Part shown: positions 1 through 16,385 of the stretch, one piece after another
Position numbering within the stretch: the stretch's first letter is position 1
Layout: the number at the start of each line of letters is the position of its first letter
NCBI GenBank assembly: GCA_034440635.1
Contig: JAOTON010001526.1
Span: 4,783,001 to 4,847,000, forward strand
Reading direction: 5' to 3'
Source of the DNA: Lepas anatifera
Lineage: Eukaryota > Arthropoda > Thecostraca > Lepadidae
Length of the DNA: 64,000 bases
Program-made: the position numbers and the translations under genes
Notes under the pieces: model-generated
The model's input: only the letters and a program-made list of their open reading frames with translations
Database searches by the model: none
Told to the model about the DNA's origin: nothing

Positions 1-58
1 GTTTAATTTCGAAGAAGTTCTCCTTTTGCACATTGACTTTAAAGGTGCCGCCTTCCCC

Positions 59-235
59 TTAAAGAGAATGTGGCACCTTCAGAATGGATTTTGAACTGAA
101 ATAGCCGTGTAATAGAGCATGCCAAGAAATCACGTGATCTATATTTCATTCGTCCCAGAACTCACCGTTCGCGGAGAAAAAGGCCACTCGAATTAAAGGT
201 GCTATTCTTTAATTGACAATGTAGCACCCTCTGTG
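59..235 (+). repeat. TTAA element family C, degenerate fragment (C1)
   Basis: After a TTAA at 59-62 the sequence opens AGAGAATGTGGCACCTTC, close to the family C terminus AGGGAATGTGGCACCTT seen at 36208, 41184 and 45723. The following bases (TTTTGAACTGAAATAGCC, then a TATTTCATTCGTCC block) match the interior of those copies. The far end is eroded. Just before it, at about 36-58, lies what looks like the right terminus of another C copy (AAGGTGCCGCCTTCCCC), so two copies may abut. Confidence 0.6.
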
Positions 236-4823
<4,588 letters not shown>

Positions 4824-5035
4824 GGTGGCTCCAGTTGGGGACAGGGGCAGGGATGGTGGCTCCAGTTGGGGACAGGGGCAGGGATGGTGACTCCAGTTGG
4901 GGACAGGGACAGGGATGGTGACTCTGGGGGCAGGGATGGTGACTCCAGTTGGGGACAGGGGCAGGGACGGTGGCTCCAGTTGGGGAGAGGGACAGGTACG
5001 GTCGCTCCAGTTGGGGAGAGGGACAGTGGCTCTCC
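4824..5035 (+). repeat. 31-bp G-rich minisatellite
   Basis: About seven head-to-tail units, GGTGGCTCCAGTTGGGGACA plus GGGGCAGGGAT, repeat with a 31 bp period (4824, 4855 and onward) and drift toward GGGGAGAGGGACAG. The period is not a multiple of three, so all three frames stay open on both strands and produce Pro/Ser-rich pseudo-peptides. The G runs (GGGG-ACA-GGGG-CA-GGG) could form a G-quadruplex on the + strand. Confidence 0.9.
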
Positions 5036-7379
5036 GCACGTAACTACACGTTTAAAATGGATCAGAGGGGTTTGAACGGAAGGCCTGCTCAAGGTCGGAC
5101 TGGGTTTGTTATCTGTGTTTGCTGTGTAAACAGGGTGAGTGATTCAGGTTGAAGCCTCCTTTGACAGCGTTCAGTGAGGGGCCGGCGGCGGGGTGCGGAC
5201 TCTGGCCCTACCCAGGGCGGAGTGCGCATTAGTCTCAGCTGACCTTCCTGACGCTGCGACACCGCCGGCGGAAGCCCTGACGTCGCGGCGCGCTGTCAGG
5301 GGCGGAGGCGGTGGGGCCGCATCCCACAGGCCAGCATGTGAAACCTTAGGCGAGGGATTTGTAATGTATAATCAACCTTCGAGCGTTGCGGCGATGCTGA
5401 ACGAACTGAGACGGGCGTCACTCGAGGAACGATAAAGAAGGATGGGACTCGCAGTACTCTACAAAATCATCTTTGGTGTAATAAATGCACAGGGTACTAA
5501 AACCAAACTAGACCCACTCCTTGAGCTGTGTAGACGCGGATATGACCAGTAGCTCGTAGTACCGCAGAGTAGGACCGATTACCATCTTCGCCCATTCATT
5601 CCAACAACAATAACACACTGGAATGCCCAAGCAGCGGAAATCAGCGAAGCCATCTCGATTGATTCATTTGCATCACTGGACTGTTAAAATGGCCATCATT
5701 CATTGTCATCCCTGGTATTCTGATTGTGCCTTCCATTTGAGATTGATGAGCCACGCGGCACTAGAACCGATATAGAAATCCGCTCGATGATTGTTGTCAG
5801 TTATCGTGTTGACGTAGACGTATGCGGGTTTCCGGCGCCTTTTACAGGTGCGAGTAATCCGGCCCAGCCAGTGCTCTCGAGGAAGGGTATAATACAAGTG
5901 AAAGTAGCTTGAGGTGGTGCTTCCTTGAACCTGTTTTCCTTGAGTGGCAGTGAGGTCTGAAGTAGGATTCAAGTGGGATTCGGCTAGTCTGCTGACTCGC
6001 CGACTATGTCAGCGCCCTTTCCTGCGATAGGGCCTCGGCGTTTACACAGAACTTGCCCCAGCGGGTGTCTTTGGCCACGGGATCTTTGGCCACCACCGTC
6101 CAGCCCGCCAATGATGTGCGGTCATTGGCGGGCTGGACGGTGCATGTGTAGTTATCCGAGATGGCCAGCGTCATCGGTACCAGGCGGCTGCGGTCACAGT
6201 CGCTCTGAACGACCGCCTGCAGGTCGCCCTGTACGGCTGTGCTGGGATCTGCGGCCACAGCTCAATGATCCCAATCTCACGTGTTCTCTCACTCCCACTC
6301 TCAATCGCACGTGCTGGGACGAACCACTGCGGCCGCTGCTCAAAACCGCATTGGTTGCTTGCGATGAGCTGGAATTGTCCGTGAGAAATCAGTGGACGAC
6401 TAGTAACAAATATCAATATTACCGCGATGTATTGGTGCAGGTATGGATCCCTGTTGGGGGCATGGCGCTAGCAACCGGAGACATCATTGCGGCAGGCAAG
6501 ACTCATCCTTCTCTGGACCCATGGCCAGGCTTCCGGGACTGATCGTAAACCATAGTCGAAATTCATTCACAGGAGTGCTGCTGACGACCGGATGGTACCA
6601 GGCGGCTTCCCGTGTCTGCTGCTTGATGTGGGATCTGGTCTGTGTGCTCCTGTCAGAATCGCTGGCCCGCGGCCAGCACTGCTTTTCCATTTATACGCGG
6701 CTTCTGCTGTCAGATTAAGCGGAGAAAAGCGGCAACGCTCGTGATTTGGCAGGATTATTTGCTCTAATGCTATTAGTTTTCCTCCTGAGAGACACATATC
6801 ATTCGGCCGCCGTATGAGGCGGCAAAATGTGTTCGTGAAAATATCGAAGTGATATCGTCTTTTCTCAAGCTATGTTCACAGAGTTGAGTTAAATGAACCC
6901 ATTCGTCTAAAATTCGGCTCAGGGTACTTTGCCTCCAGTCCTGGACATGACGTGCCGCCGGGCTTTCTCCCGGTCTTTGCACCGTCTCACGGCCAGGGGC
7001 TGAGCCGGCTGCGAAATTGAGGCGGAACGTGTCTGAAGGAGGCTGTGAAGTCTAAGGCAGGACGTACCGTTGGACAGACTGCGTCGCGTGTCAGTGTGCC
7101 TGCCCTCGTGTCAGTCTTGGTTGGTCAGTGCAGGAGTGACACCCTACACCGTGCCAGCCAGCGATGTGTATACGTGTGACCCATCCGTGTTGGTTATTGG
7201 AGTGCGTCCGCATGTTATTACTCTGCGTCAGTGTTTGGGATGTGTCAGTGGATTTTTTCATGGCAGCCGGCTTGTGGTCTGACCCCGTCCGCGTCAGTAG
7301 CCGGTTCGTGTGGCGTCAGACCCCCGTCCCCGCCAGTGGCCTGTTCGTGTGACGTCTGACCACGTGTGTATTCCGGCAG
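5036..7379. other. GC-rich noncoding stretch upstream of a candidate syndecan exon
   Basis: Several GC-rich patches (5160-5430, 6000-6260, 6900-7370) give open frames without recognisable domains. At about 7130-7370 a loose TCGTGTGNCGTC-type motif recurs, for example as two roughly 39 bp units just before the exon at 7380. A perfect hairpin at 6094-6142 is listed separately. Confidence 0.4.
6094..6142. repeat. Perfect 21-bp inverted repeat with 7-base loop
   Basis: The left arm 6094-6114 (CACCGTCCAGCCCGCCAATGA plus its mirror at 6122-6142) is perfectly complementary across 21 bp. The loop TGTGCGG occupies 6115-6121. GC content is high, so the stem should be stable as RNA or cruciform. No terminator or microRNA-precursor role can be assigned from sequence alone. 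Confidence 0.9.
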
Positions 7380-7486
7380 GAACGTGGGATGTGAAGCACG
7401 TAGACTCGGTCCACGGCCAGTCGCCGGCTGCTCCCGACCGCACTCAGCACCACGACATGCTGGGCGCCCCGTACCTGCCCGACAAG
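7380..7486 (+). CDS. Sdc: Candidate syndecan ectodomain exon
   Basis: A 107 nt segment sits between an acceptor (TTCCGGCAG, exon from 7380) and a donor (GACAAG|GTGAGA, intron from 7487). After two leading bases it encodes 35 residues beginning TWDVKHVDSVHGQ and ending GAPYLPDK. It ends in phase 0, exactly the phase needed by the next convincing exon at 16189, and codon use is GC-rich like the other syndecan exons. Syndecan ectodomains evolve fast, so the peptide itself cannot confirm the family. It has no Ser-Gly glycosaminoglycan site. It could instead be a chance exon-like segment; the upstream exons, including the signal peptide, were not found. Confidence 0.42.
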
Positions 7487-8042
7487 GTGAGACGGCTCAG
7501 CTCGGCCGCCAGGAGCTGCCGGTGTCAGGGGTCAGAGACGTATCGAGGCGAAATGTTTGGCGGGTCAATTAGAACAAAATTGTGGAACCCACATTGTTTT
7601 AAGAAAATCGGCCCAAATCGGCTGAAACTTAGTATAATTTCACTTCTTTGGGGTGGGAGGCATGGCTGAATTACCCCCCCCCTCTGGATTTGCCTCTGGT
7701 GGAGGGGGAGAGGGGCGCTCCCTGCTGCCGGGAATTCGAGATGCCAAGCGGCGCTGTTTGGGAGCGGTATTTGCCCTTTGCTCGGCTGAAGTGGTCTTAG
7801 GGTGAAATAGAAACCCACCATAGAAAAGACCAAAGTGAAATGATTTCTCGTCGGCCTAAATGGAGGAGACATGAAGACGATAGAGACGCCCCCTATCCCG
7901 CATGATTTTCAATGTCTTTTTAATGTTTAAAGTATCCAGCCAGTGTGGGGAGAGGGTCCTGTTTTCCAGCTTTAAAATGCGTTTGTTTGCATCAAGTTCA
8001 GTGGCATGATAAATTGAGGTCAGTTGTCTTGCATGACCTTAA

Positions 8043-9066
8043 CCCTCGCCCCACCGGGGGGCCATCGATGGCCCCCCTAAGGTTTTTCCGGGATAGCAGA
8101 AAAACGACGAGGCGCAGCACCGCGGTTGAGGGCTCTACCTCTCACTGCATCATTTTCCCATCATCCCTGAAATTTTTACCCCGGGTCACTCAAGGTCAGG
8201 TCACCAGACGAGGTCAACCAAGGTCACCTCACTTCACCTTTAGAGCTCTATAAGAGCTACATTTCAAAGTCGATCAATTTGAAACTTCCTACACTTCATG
8301 ACCCCTCCAGGGTCTACAAGGTGTATATCCGGGATTTTTCGATTTCGTGCCCTGAGGTCAGGTCACGAGGCGACCCTCTTCCATTGGAAAAGCATGGGGA
8401 AAAGCTATTTCATGATATAAAAGCCACAAAAATGATTGCAAATACTCAGACTGCTCAGAACAACGTTTTTTGACACCCTTTCACCGATCCCAGGGGTCAT
8501 ATTTGCCCTTTGACTTTTCCAAGGTCATCCAAGGTCACCAGAGGTCAAAAACAGTATTTTGACAATAACTTTTGACCTAATCGAGCTAGAGCGGTGAAAC
8601 AAACACCATCGTGTTTGTCTTGTCACTGGCTTTCATTTGATATACGGCAAGGTCACTTTTTGACCTTTGGTGACCTCAGGTCATATTAGGTCACGACGTG
8701 ACCTCTGGCGGTCAAACCACTGGCGGGAGGTCTTTACGTTCCACATAGCGGAAAAAGTACTGGCAATTTGCTATCAAATGTACTTTACCAGGCCTCAATA
8801 GCTCTAATGACATAAGAGTTATGCCCAGTTTGCTTAATCATTGCATATTTGAGTGAAAATAGCCGATCTTGACCTAATTTGACCTCTGGAGGTCAAACCA
8901 TTGACCTGAGCACTAAAACATGCGAAGTAATTTCTTACTGAATTCACGCGAGCTTTCTATTGCACTTTGCAGATTTGTGCTAACGCCCATATTTTCGGAG
9001 TTAGAGGGGGCCATCGATGGCCCCCGGTGGGGCGAAGGTGGCGCCGGACCCCCGGTGGGGCGCGGG
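8043..9066 (+). mobile_element. TTAA element family A, copy A1 (1024 bp)
   Basis: Flanked by TTAA at 8039-8042 and 9067-9070. It begins CCCTCGCCCCACCGGGGGG and its reversed right end begins CCCGCGCCCCACCGGGGG. TTAA duplication and ends starting CCC are piggyBac hallmarks, and no transposase frame exists, so it looks like a non-autonomous piggyBac-like element. Each end has a palindrome centred on ATCGAT. The right end carries the CCCCACCGGGGG cassette twice, the left end once. The interior has about twenty AGGTCA/TGACCT hexamers. It lies inside the syndecan intron. Confidence 0.85.
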
Positions 9067-9589
9067 TTAACATAACTTCGGTTATTGGCTAAGAATGCTC
9101 TTGTAATAATGATGTGGCACGTAGGCGGATTCAGGGAGCGAGGATGAGAGAAGATTCCGCCTTAAACCTTCCCGGTGCCCCCCTTCTCTCTGAAACGCTG
9201 CCTCTCACCCTCCCCCGCAACATGCAAATATTGGCGCCCGTCGGAAAGTTCACACCTCACGAATTGACTCCCCAACGCAAATAGCGCCCTCTGGGGACCC
9301 AGATCGTGTTCGGGGAAATCAACCCCGAGCCGATGTGTTTTCCATTAGACATTTTGCATACGGCGTGGCTGTGGAGTCGTTTGTAATAGCTATTCATAAA
9401 CTTGACCTAGATAAGGGGTACTGCTTATAAGGCTCGCGCAACGACCTTTTATACAAATCAGTCATCTTTGCATTCACCATTGTATCAAATAACACCTCAG
9501 TACAGTGTTTCACGTCGAATCTTATAGAAGATATTTGATTTTAACGAAGCTGTTGAAGTTGATTAAGTTTTAACGAGGTTTGTGTGTTC

Positions 9590-10276
9590 ACAACGTTCGT
9601 ATATTCGGACTAATGTTCTCTTCAAATGGAAGTTTTCACACAACGTTTGCTTCTGTTACTCTCCGTACTTCAGGTGATAGAAATTGTGTGGAGAAGTCTG
9701 AAGTTATTGTTCTAGAAGTTGTAGATGTTCTATGATTTTTTGTTAGACCTGCATTATCACGTTGGTGATTCGTCCTCATTGATTCTGACATTTTGCTGGA
9801 GCTTGTGTTATTCTGCGTTTGTATCTCGTGTTCAGAAATCCAACACTGCGCTGGAAGAAGCCGGTTTTGCCGATATCATTGTCTTTTACTTGTTTCGATT
9901 TTCCGATTTTTTCGTAGTAGGAGAGCCATTCAGTTTTTTTGCGCTTGGACTGCTGATTGTGTTTTCCAGTGCCTTGACACTTCTGAAAGACACTGATATT
10001 GCCCAAACAGACTTCTTCCAGCGTAGTGTTGGATTTCTGAACAGGACATACCCGAACTCAGAATACCAAAAGCTCCAACAAATTGTCAGAATCAATTTGC
10101 CTTACATAGCAGGTCTAAAAAATCGTAAAACATCCACAACTTCTGGAATAGAACAATAACTTCAGACTTTCTAACACAATTTCTACCGCCTAAAGACGGT
10201 CGGAAAGTAACTGATCGAAACATTGTGTGAAAACTTCCATGCGGTAAGAGCGGCAGTCCGAATACACGAACGTTAC
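9590..10276. repeat. Long inverted repeat (about 300 bp arms, about 95 bp loop)
   Basis: The arms at about 9590-9890 and 9985-10276 are inverted copies, roughly three quarters identical by eye. Landmarks: AACGTTCGTATATTCGGACT at 9592 against its inverted counterpart ending at 10275, ATGGAAGTTTTCACACAA in both arms, and TTCAGAAATCCAACACT at 9831 matching 10044 in reverse. The axis is near 9937. The opposing 144- and 76-codon frames both contain FFQRSVGFLN because they read the two arms, so I do not call them genes. It could be a foldback element or, because it lies in the syndecan intron, a source of hairpin RNA. Confidence 0.85.
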
Positions 10277-10801
10277 GAATACCTATAGAAGTTGTCGTTT
10301 TCAATGACTTAAATTTCTTACTTTTGGGTGCGCTTGACTCGTCTACGTCTGGGAGTCATGAAAGCGCTTTGTCGACTATACCTACTAATCCTTGAAGCCC
10401 TGCTTCCGGCTGGGGTTAACACAGTACCGGCGCGATAATACAGCTCAAAGTCACGCCGGGGAGCTGATGGTGCGGAGAGAGTGAGTCAGCCCGTAGGACG
10501 GCCGCCCAAGTCCACTCGCGTGTCTGTGGCGCTCGGGACGCGCGCCATCGCCGGCCGCGGCCCTGTGACGTCACGGCGCTCGTGTCGGACGGCGCAGCGT
10601 TCTGGGAACGCGGCCTGGTCAGGAGCTTGAGAGCTGTGGCAGCGCGCGACCAGTGAAGCAGGCGCTGTGGTACGAAAGTACAGCTCTCTGGTAGGATGGA
10701 TGTTATTCAATGGCATGGACTAGGTCTGCTGGTACTAAAGTACAGCGTTGTGTGGAAGACAAGGTAGTACAGAGCGTGTTGCGCAGGGTTGTAATTAATG
10801 G

Positions 10802-11016
10802 CATAGGCGGATCCAGGGGGGCACGTGCCCCCGATCGACCCTCGGCGCCCCCCTGAAACGTCGCTTCCCACCCCCCCAGGATACGAAAGTCGGCGCCCAC
10901 CGATAGGATTTGGCGCCCACCTGATAGGTTTTGCCGGTCATAAGTGGCGCCCCCTGGTCCGGGTGGCGCCCCCGGGAAGGTGCCCCCTCCGATTGGCAAT
11001 CCTGGATCCGCCTATG
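10802..11016. mobile_element. hAT-like MITE with perfect 8-bp target duplication
   Basis: A 215 bp element with a perfect 16 bp terminal inverted repeat CATAGGCGGATCCAGG. It is flanked by identical ATTAATGG octamers at 10794-10801 and 11017-11024. The 8 bp duplication and CA...TG ends fit hAT transposons. No coding capacity remains, so it is a non-autonomous deletion derivative. Subterminal CCCCC/GGGGG runs resemble the element at 47363. Confidence 0.88.
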
Positions 11017-11688
11017 ATTAATGGAGTTACACAGGGATCGGAAGTGCAATGCGTGTAATGGAAGATGCTTGAAAGGGATGCGGTGGGTTCGAATCCCCCG
11101 TTGTTCACCTTCTATACCCCGACGACACGTACAGATGGCGGGGCTATATCACTTTAGCAACTAATGCATGTTAAATGGATAATAATTGCTACAGGAGGAA
11201 GCAACTAGTGCATCGTAAACGCGTTATAATTGATGGGGCAGGAACGCATGGAGCTTCTGCGCTACCGGGCAGATATTCTTTCGCCGACGCGCCAAACAGG
11301 AAGCGTTTCTTCACGCCAGATTCGTTTTTTTCCTCATCTGCATTGGACTGAGCCGTGGAATGGCATAATCGCACGTGTTTGGTATTTCCAGCTGGCAGCT
11401 TTCGCGAAAACAATTTACTTTGTTCGTTTGCTGTTCTACAAACGCGGCTTGTCAGCGGAATCTCTCGTCCCTGGTATGTTTACACTCAATCTCACACTGA
11501 CTCATTGTTTTAGCGAACTGAAATCCCCGGGGATGACATCATCCTTTCGTTCGGCCCTTGATAGCCGTGCCATCAACACGATGACTGCGGCATGTAGCGG
11601 CGCGCCTCGCGGGGTATGGTCCACCGGCGCGGAGCGGCCACGCGGGCCAGGGCTGACGCCGGGTCCGTCACTGTAGGACCGTGTATGG

Positions 11689-12285
<597 letters not shown>

Positions 12286-12889
12286 CCGACTGATCAGAGC
12301 TCACGGATGTAGATTGGTTGGCGTCCACGGGAAGGGCTGGGGATAGTTGAATTTGTACTTTGTCTGCTGCGAATTTCCGTTTGCGTAACAGCATTAATAT
12401 TTTTATAAAGCATTATTGCTGTGGGTTTTTAATGAGAGTTGAAGAGGTTTCCCTCTGTGTATAGTATGGGCTATTTTTCCAATACCCGATTGGTTGGAAT
12501 AGTTTCGTTTTAACTTTGCGAAGAACCATTGCCGACCTGCTTTTCCCTAACCCCGTCCCCCTCACTTTTCCCGATATTAGAGCATTTGAAATAGTTGACC
12601 CTATGTCAATATCTGAGGAGGTTCTTTAGTATTCATGTGAGGTTGAAAAAGTGTTACCTTCTGTAAACAATGTATTCCGAGCTTTGCTGTGTGATGCTCC
12701 AAGATATTATTTGAAGCCCAGGGAGGATATTCATCCGAGATCACCACTAAAACTTTCATTTCATCACCTTGGACCTGGGGGATCCGGTACGGTGTCGGAA
12801 TTTGTTGTTAGGCTTTCCAATTTTTTCGATCAGATCTATGAGACTAGATATATTTTGGAACATTAAAAGTATCTGAACTCCTTCCTTAA

Positions 12890-13903
12890 CCCATGCCCCA
12901 CCAGGGATCCCGCGCCACCTTCGCCCCACCGTGGGGGCCATCGATGTCCCCCCTCTAACTCCGAAAATATGGGGGTTAGCGCAAATCTGCAAAAGCATTA
13001 GAAAGCTCGCGTGAATTCAGTAAGAAATTACTTCATATGTTTAAGCGCTCAGGTCAAAGGTTTGACCTCCAGGGGTCAAGTTAGGTCACATTAGGCTATT
13101 CTCACTAAAATATGCAATGCTTAAGAAAATTGGGCATATCTCTTATGCCATTGGAGCTGTTGAGATCTGGTAAAAACATTTCATATGAAAATGCCAGACC
13201 ATTTTCCGCTATGTGGAACGTAATGACCTCCCGCCAGTGGTTTAACCTCCAGAGGTCACCTCGTAACCTAATATGACCTGAGGTCATGAAAGGTCAGAAA
13301 GTGACCTTGCTGTATATCAAATGAAACCTAGTGACGAGACATACACGATGATGTTTGATTCAGCGCTCTAGCTTAATGAAGTCAAAAGTTATTGTCAAAA
13401 TACTTTTTTAGACCCTGGTGACCTAGGATGACTTCGGAGAGGTCAAAGGGCAAATATGACCCGTGGGATCCGTGAAAGGGTGTCCAAGAATGCTTTTTGA
13501 GCAAGCTGAGCATTTGCAATCGTGTTTGTGACTTTAATATCTTAAGACAGCTTTTCCCCGTGTTTTTTTCAACGGGAGAGGTCACCTCGTGACCTAACCT
13601 CAAGTCATGAAATCGAAAAATCCCGAATATACACCTTGTAGACCCTGGAGGGGTCATAAAGTATAGGAAGTTTCAAATTGATTGACTAAGAAATGTCGCT
13701 CTTATAGAGCTCAAAAGTTGAAGTGAGATGACTTTGGTTGACCTCGCCTGGTGATCTGACCTTAGATGACCCGGGGTAAAAAAATTTCAGAGATGGTGGG
13801 AAAATGATGGGGTGAGAGATGAGCCCTCAACCGGGGTGCTGCGTCTCGTCGTTTTTCTGCTATCCCGAAAAAAACCTTAGGGGACATCGATGTGGGGCGA
13901 AGG
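12890..13903 (-). mobile_element. TTAA element family A, copy A2 (inverted relative to A1)
   Basis: Flanked by TTAA at 12886-12889 and 13904-13907. The body follows copies A1, A3 and A4 in reverse orientation throughout, including the GGTCA-rich interior and the block reading GCAGAAAAACGACG from the other strand. It is more diverged than the other copies: the terminal palindrome is damaged and the right terminus shortened. With A1 it forms a 1 kb inverted pair inside one intron. Confidence 0.85.
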
Positions 13904-13907
13904 TTAA

Positions 13908-16188
13908 GCCGGAAATGAGGTTTTGTAACTTTTGAGACATTCTCATTAGCAATAGTCACATATCTGATAGCTACTGCTTTGATCCCGATATTGAATGTCA
14001 GACTAGTTCCGCACAAAAAGTGACCTCTGTGATGGAGAGTCCGGTGGGGAAGCGCGGATGGCTGCGGTGAGCCCTGACAGTGCCGGCGTCAGCGGGAGCA
14101 GAGTTGGGGACGGAGGGTGTCTTAGCCACCATGTCGGCAGTGGTGCCCGCCCGCCTCTGTTTATGGACGGCTGGCCGCTATCGTTCGTCGCGCGGTTTTA
14201 TGCCGGCGGGGTATCGGTTTCGCGGCGGTGTAATGGGCCCCGTGCTGGCAGCCGCCTGTCACCGCTATGAGGAGTCTGCTGTCTGAGAGCTGGGCGGCTG
14301 CGCAGGTGTGAGCAGTGAGAACGCTGACTGACCCACGGCTCAATTCAGCGATGGCAGCGGTCCGTCGATTGTACCCAATGCATACTGATGGAGCCGAGGT
14401 ACTTTATAATGGTGGGCAAACATCATTCAGCCACTGATTTGGCCCGCTGTTTTCCTTTGCGTTCATCCCCACAGTCAGGCTCACAGTCTCCCCTTTGAGT
14501 GCTGGCCCCGGATTGCGTGTGCGGGGCAGGGTCCGCACGGTCCGGCTGCCGGGCGATACTGCGGCGACCCCGTTCCCCGCGGCCCGATACCGCCGCCTCG
14601 CCCCGATAGCCGCTGCTATCTGCCGCGCAGCTGCCGCTGATGGGCCGTTCTCTGTGCATGACGCCCTGGTGATGTTAGTGCCGCAGGGAGTTCGGCGGCA
14701 GCAGGGCGGGTGGGCAGTCGCATGTACACCTTTACCGGGTCGATGCTTCCTGGTGGCTTGCATATGCGGATCGAACAAAGAATGATGCTCACGTCAGTAT
14801 CGACCTGGTTTTTCTTTCAAAAGGAGTGGGTATAGAACCATCTATCATGAATAGTCGTTCTCCAGTTGCGTCCAGCCACCTCACGAGTTGTGCCGTTTCC
14901 GCTGTCGCTGGTTTCCGTCAGACTAGCACGTCGACTGCGCTCACGTCACCGATGGCCGGAGCAGTATCACGCCGATTTCGACGCACCGACATTTCGGCAC
15001 TGGCTTTCCGCCGTTCACCCACGCCTCGCTCCCCGCCGTGTGTCGGGGCTGGCCGCGGTCCCTGGCCTTGTTTTGCCACCGGATCGCCCCGTGGCGGTTA
15101 CAGCGGCTCCGCTGACGTATGTAGACTTCCGCTGACGGAGCCGCTGTGGTGCAAGCTCTCCCGGTTGCGGTGGGTGTGGGTAAGGCAGATTTTTCCAGTT
15201 GCGGCTGTAACGCCGACGCTTCCAGCCGTGGCGCAGGCTCAGGAGCTGCCGATTACACCCGCCCACTGTTCTGCACGGAGATGGACAGAAATAGCTCGGT
15301 CCGAAGTGATTCAATCAATATCTCAATCCGACACGCCACGGAGAAGAAATTGTGTGGTTTGGGATCGAGCATTTGAGCTTACATTAACTGTTCCCTCGCT
15401 GTTTCTTTAAGGTCTTTCAAAACTAGAGCTTTATTATGGTGATGTGGGGTTGAATTTTACGATATCTTAAAGAAACTGCGAGGGAAGGTCGATATATTGT
15501 GAAATTATTTCGAAATGATTTTCAAGGCCACACTTCAACACCTAACCGACAGTTGAGCTTAACCGGTTAAAAGTTTCCTACCTAGCGTTAATTATACCAA
15601 CTGGAAATTTGAAATGTTTTAATGCTGAAGCGAATAAAAGGAAATTGTACGAATGAAACTTTTTTAATCAGAGCGTAAAGCTCCTTGCAGCTATGAATTG
15701 AACATTTGGCCACGTCAATTTTTCGGGATCGTTAAGTTGCAGGAAACGATGGATCGGGCTCTGGACAGGGAACGTCGGCTGGTCTCGTTAACTCGGTCTG
15801 TCAAAATGACGTTTACCTTCTTAGAATTCGAGAAAGGAGTAAATAGGACTGAATGAGTTCGCTCATGGGTGTTAGCACCATTTCAGTACTCGTCGCCGTA
15901 AGTTCTCGAATTCAAGTAGGACATCTGGTGCCAGCTCTAGATTAGTGCCTCAGCGAAATGGTCTCTGCCTACTCCGCCTCGCAAATGTAGTGAACGTGGC
16001 TTCTGTGTTGTAGTTTATAAAGGAAAATCAGGTAAAAGAAAACTATATATTGGGGATTATTTTATCTGCACAACATACACTATTCGTCTTATATCTTCAA
16101 CTAAACTGTAATTTTCTCACGCCACATATGTTCATGTTACAGCCCATGGCTGTGTGAAAAGTTCTGAGTTGATCTGACCTGCGCTCAG
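13908..16188. other. 3' part of the large syndecan intron
   Basis: GC-rich patches at 14050-14350, 14440-14760 and 14850-15370 give open frames up to 194 codons on the + strand. None shows a recognisable domain and several overlap in different frames, so I leave them uncalled. A short inverted pair around GAATTCGAGAA occurs at about 15823 and 15904. The sequence just before 16189 ends GACCTGCGCTCAG, the splice acceptor of the next exon. Confidence 0.45.
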
Positions 16189-16384
16189 GAGGATGAGGAT
16201 GTGGCGGACGAGGAAGCTGGCCTAGGCGATAACGACCAAACTAACGACATCAGCATTGAGACGGAGCTGAACAACGAGATCGAGGACAAGACGGCCGGCG
16301 GCAGGCAGACCGGCATCGACGGGCTCGGCACCAAGCCCATCAACCGCGACACAAGCTTCTTCGCGCAGCCCGGCATACTAGCAG
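16189..16384 (+). CDS. Sdc: Syndecan juxtamembrane ectodomain exon
   Basis: Exon of 196 nt between acceptor GCGCTCAG and donor GCAG|GTCAGA. It starts in phase 0 and ends in phase 1. It encodes 65 residues, opening EDEDVADEEAGLGDNDQ and closing with RDTSFFAQPGILA directly before the membrane. The acidic stretch followed by a short DTSFFAQPG-type juxtamembrane motif is characteristic of arthropod syndecans, and the split codon (G|CT, Ala) joins correctly to the transmembrane exon at 18800. There is no Ser-Gly site in this exon, so heparan-sulphate attachment must lie in upstream exons. No stop or frameshift. The 3' end of this exon appears to have seeded the minisatellite that follows. Confidence 0.93.
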
Positions 16385-16385
16385 G

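Noticed and set aside
6004..6258. Minus-strand frame with SDNYTCTVQ, possible Ig-like domain
   Set aside because: The phrase partly comes from the perfect hairpin, and there is no paired cysteine/tryptophan pattern of an Ig fold.
9725..10159. 144-codon frame that looks membrane-like
   Set aside because: It spans both arms and the loop of an inverted repeat, and the opposite strand encodes the same FFQRSVGFLN; the openness comes from the palindrome.
11083..11099. B-box-like GTGGGTTCGAATCCCCC, possible tRNA
   Set aside because: No A box at the right distance upstream and no cloverleaf; at most an old SINE remnant.
14495..15410. GC-rich frames of 96-194 codons in the syndecan intron as extra ectodomain exons
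   Set aside because: Overlapping frames on both strands, no Ser-Gly sites in acidic context and no acceptor-donor pair in phase.
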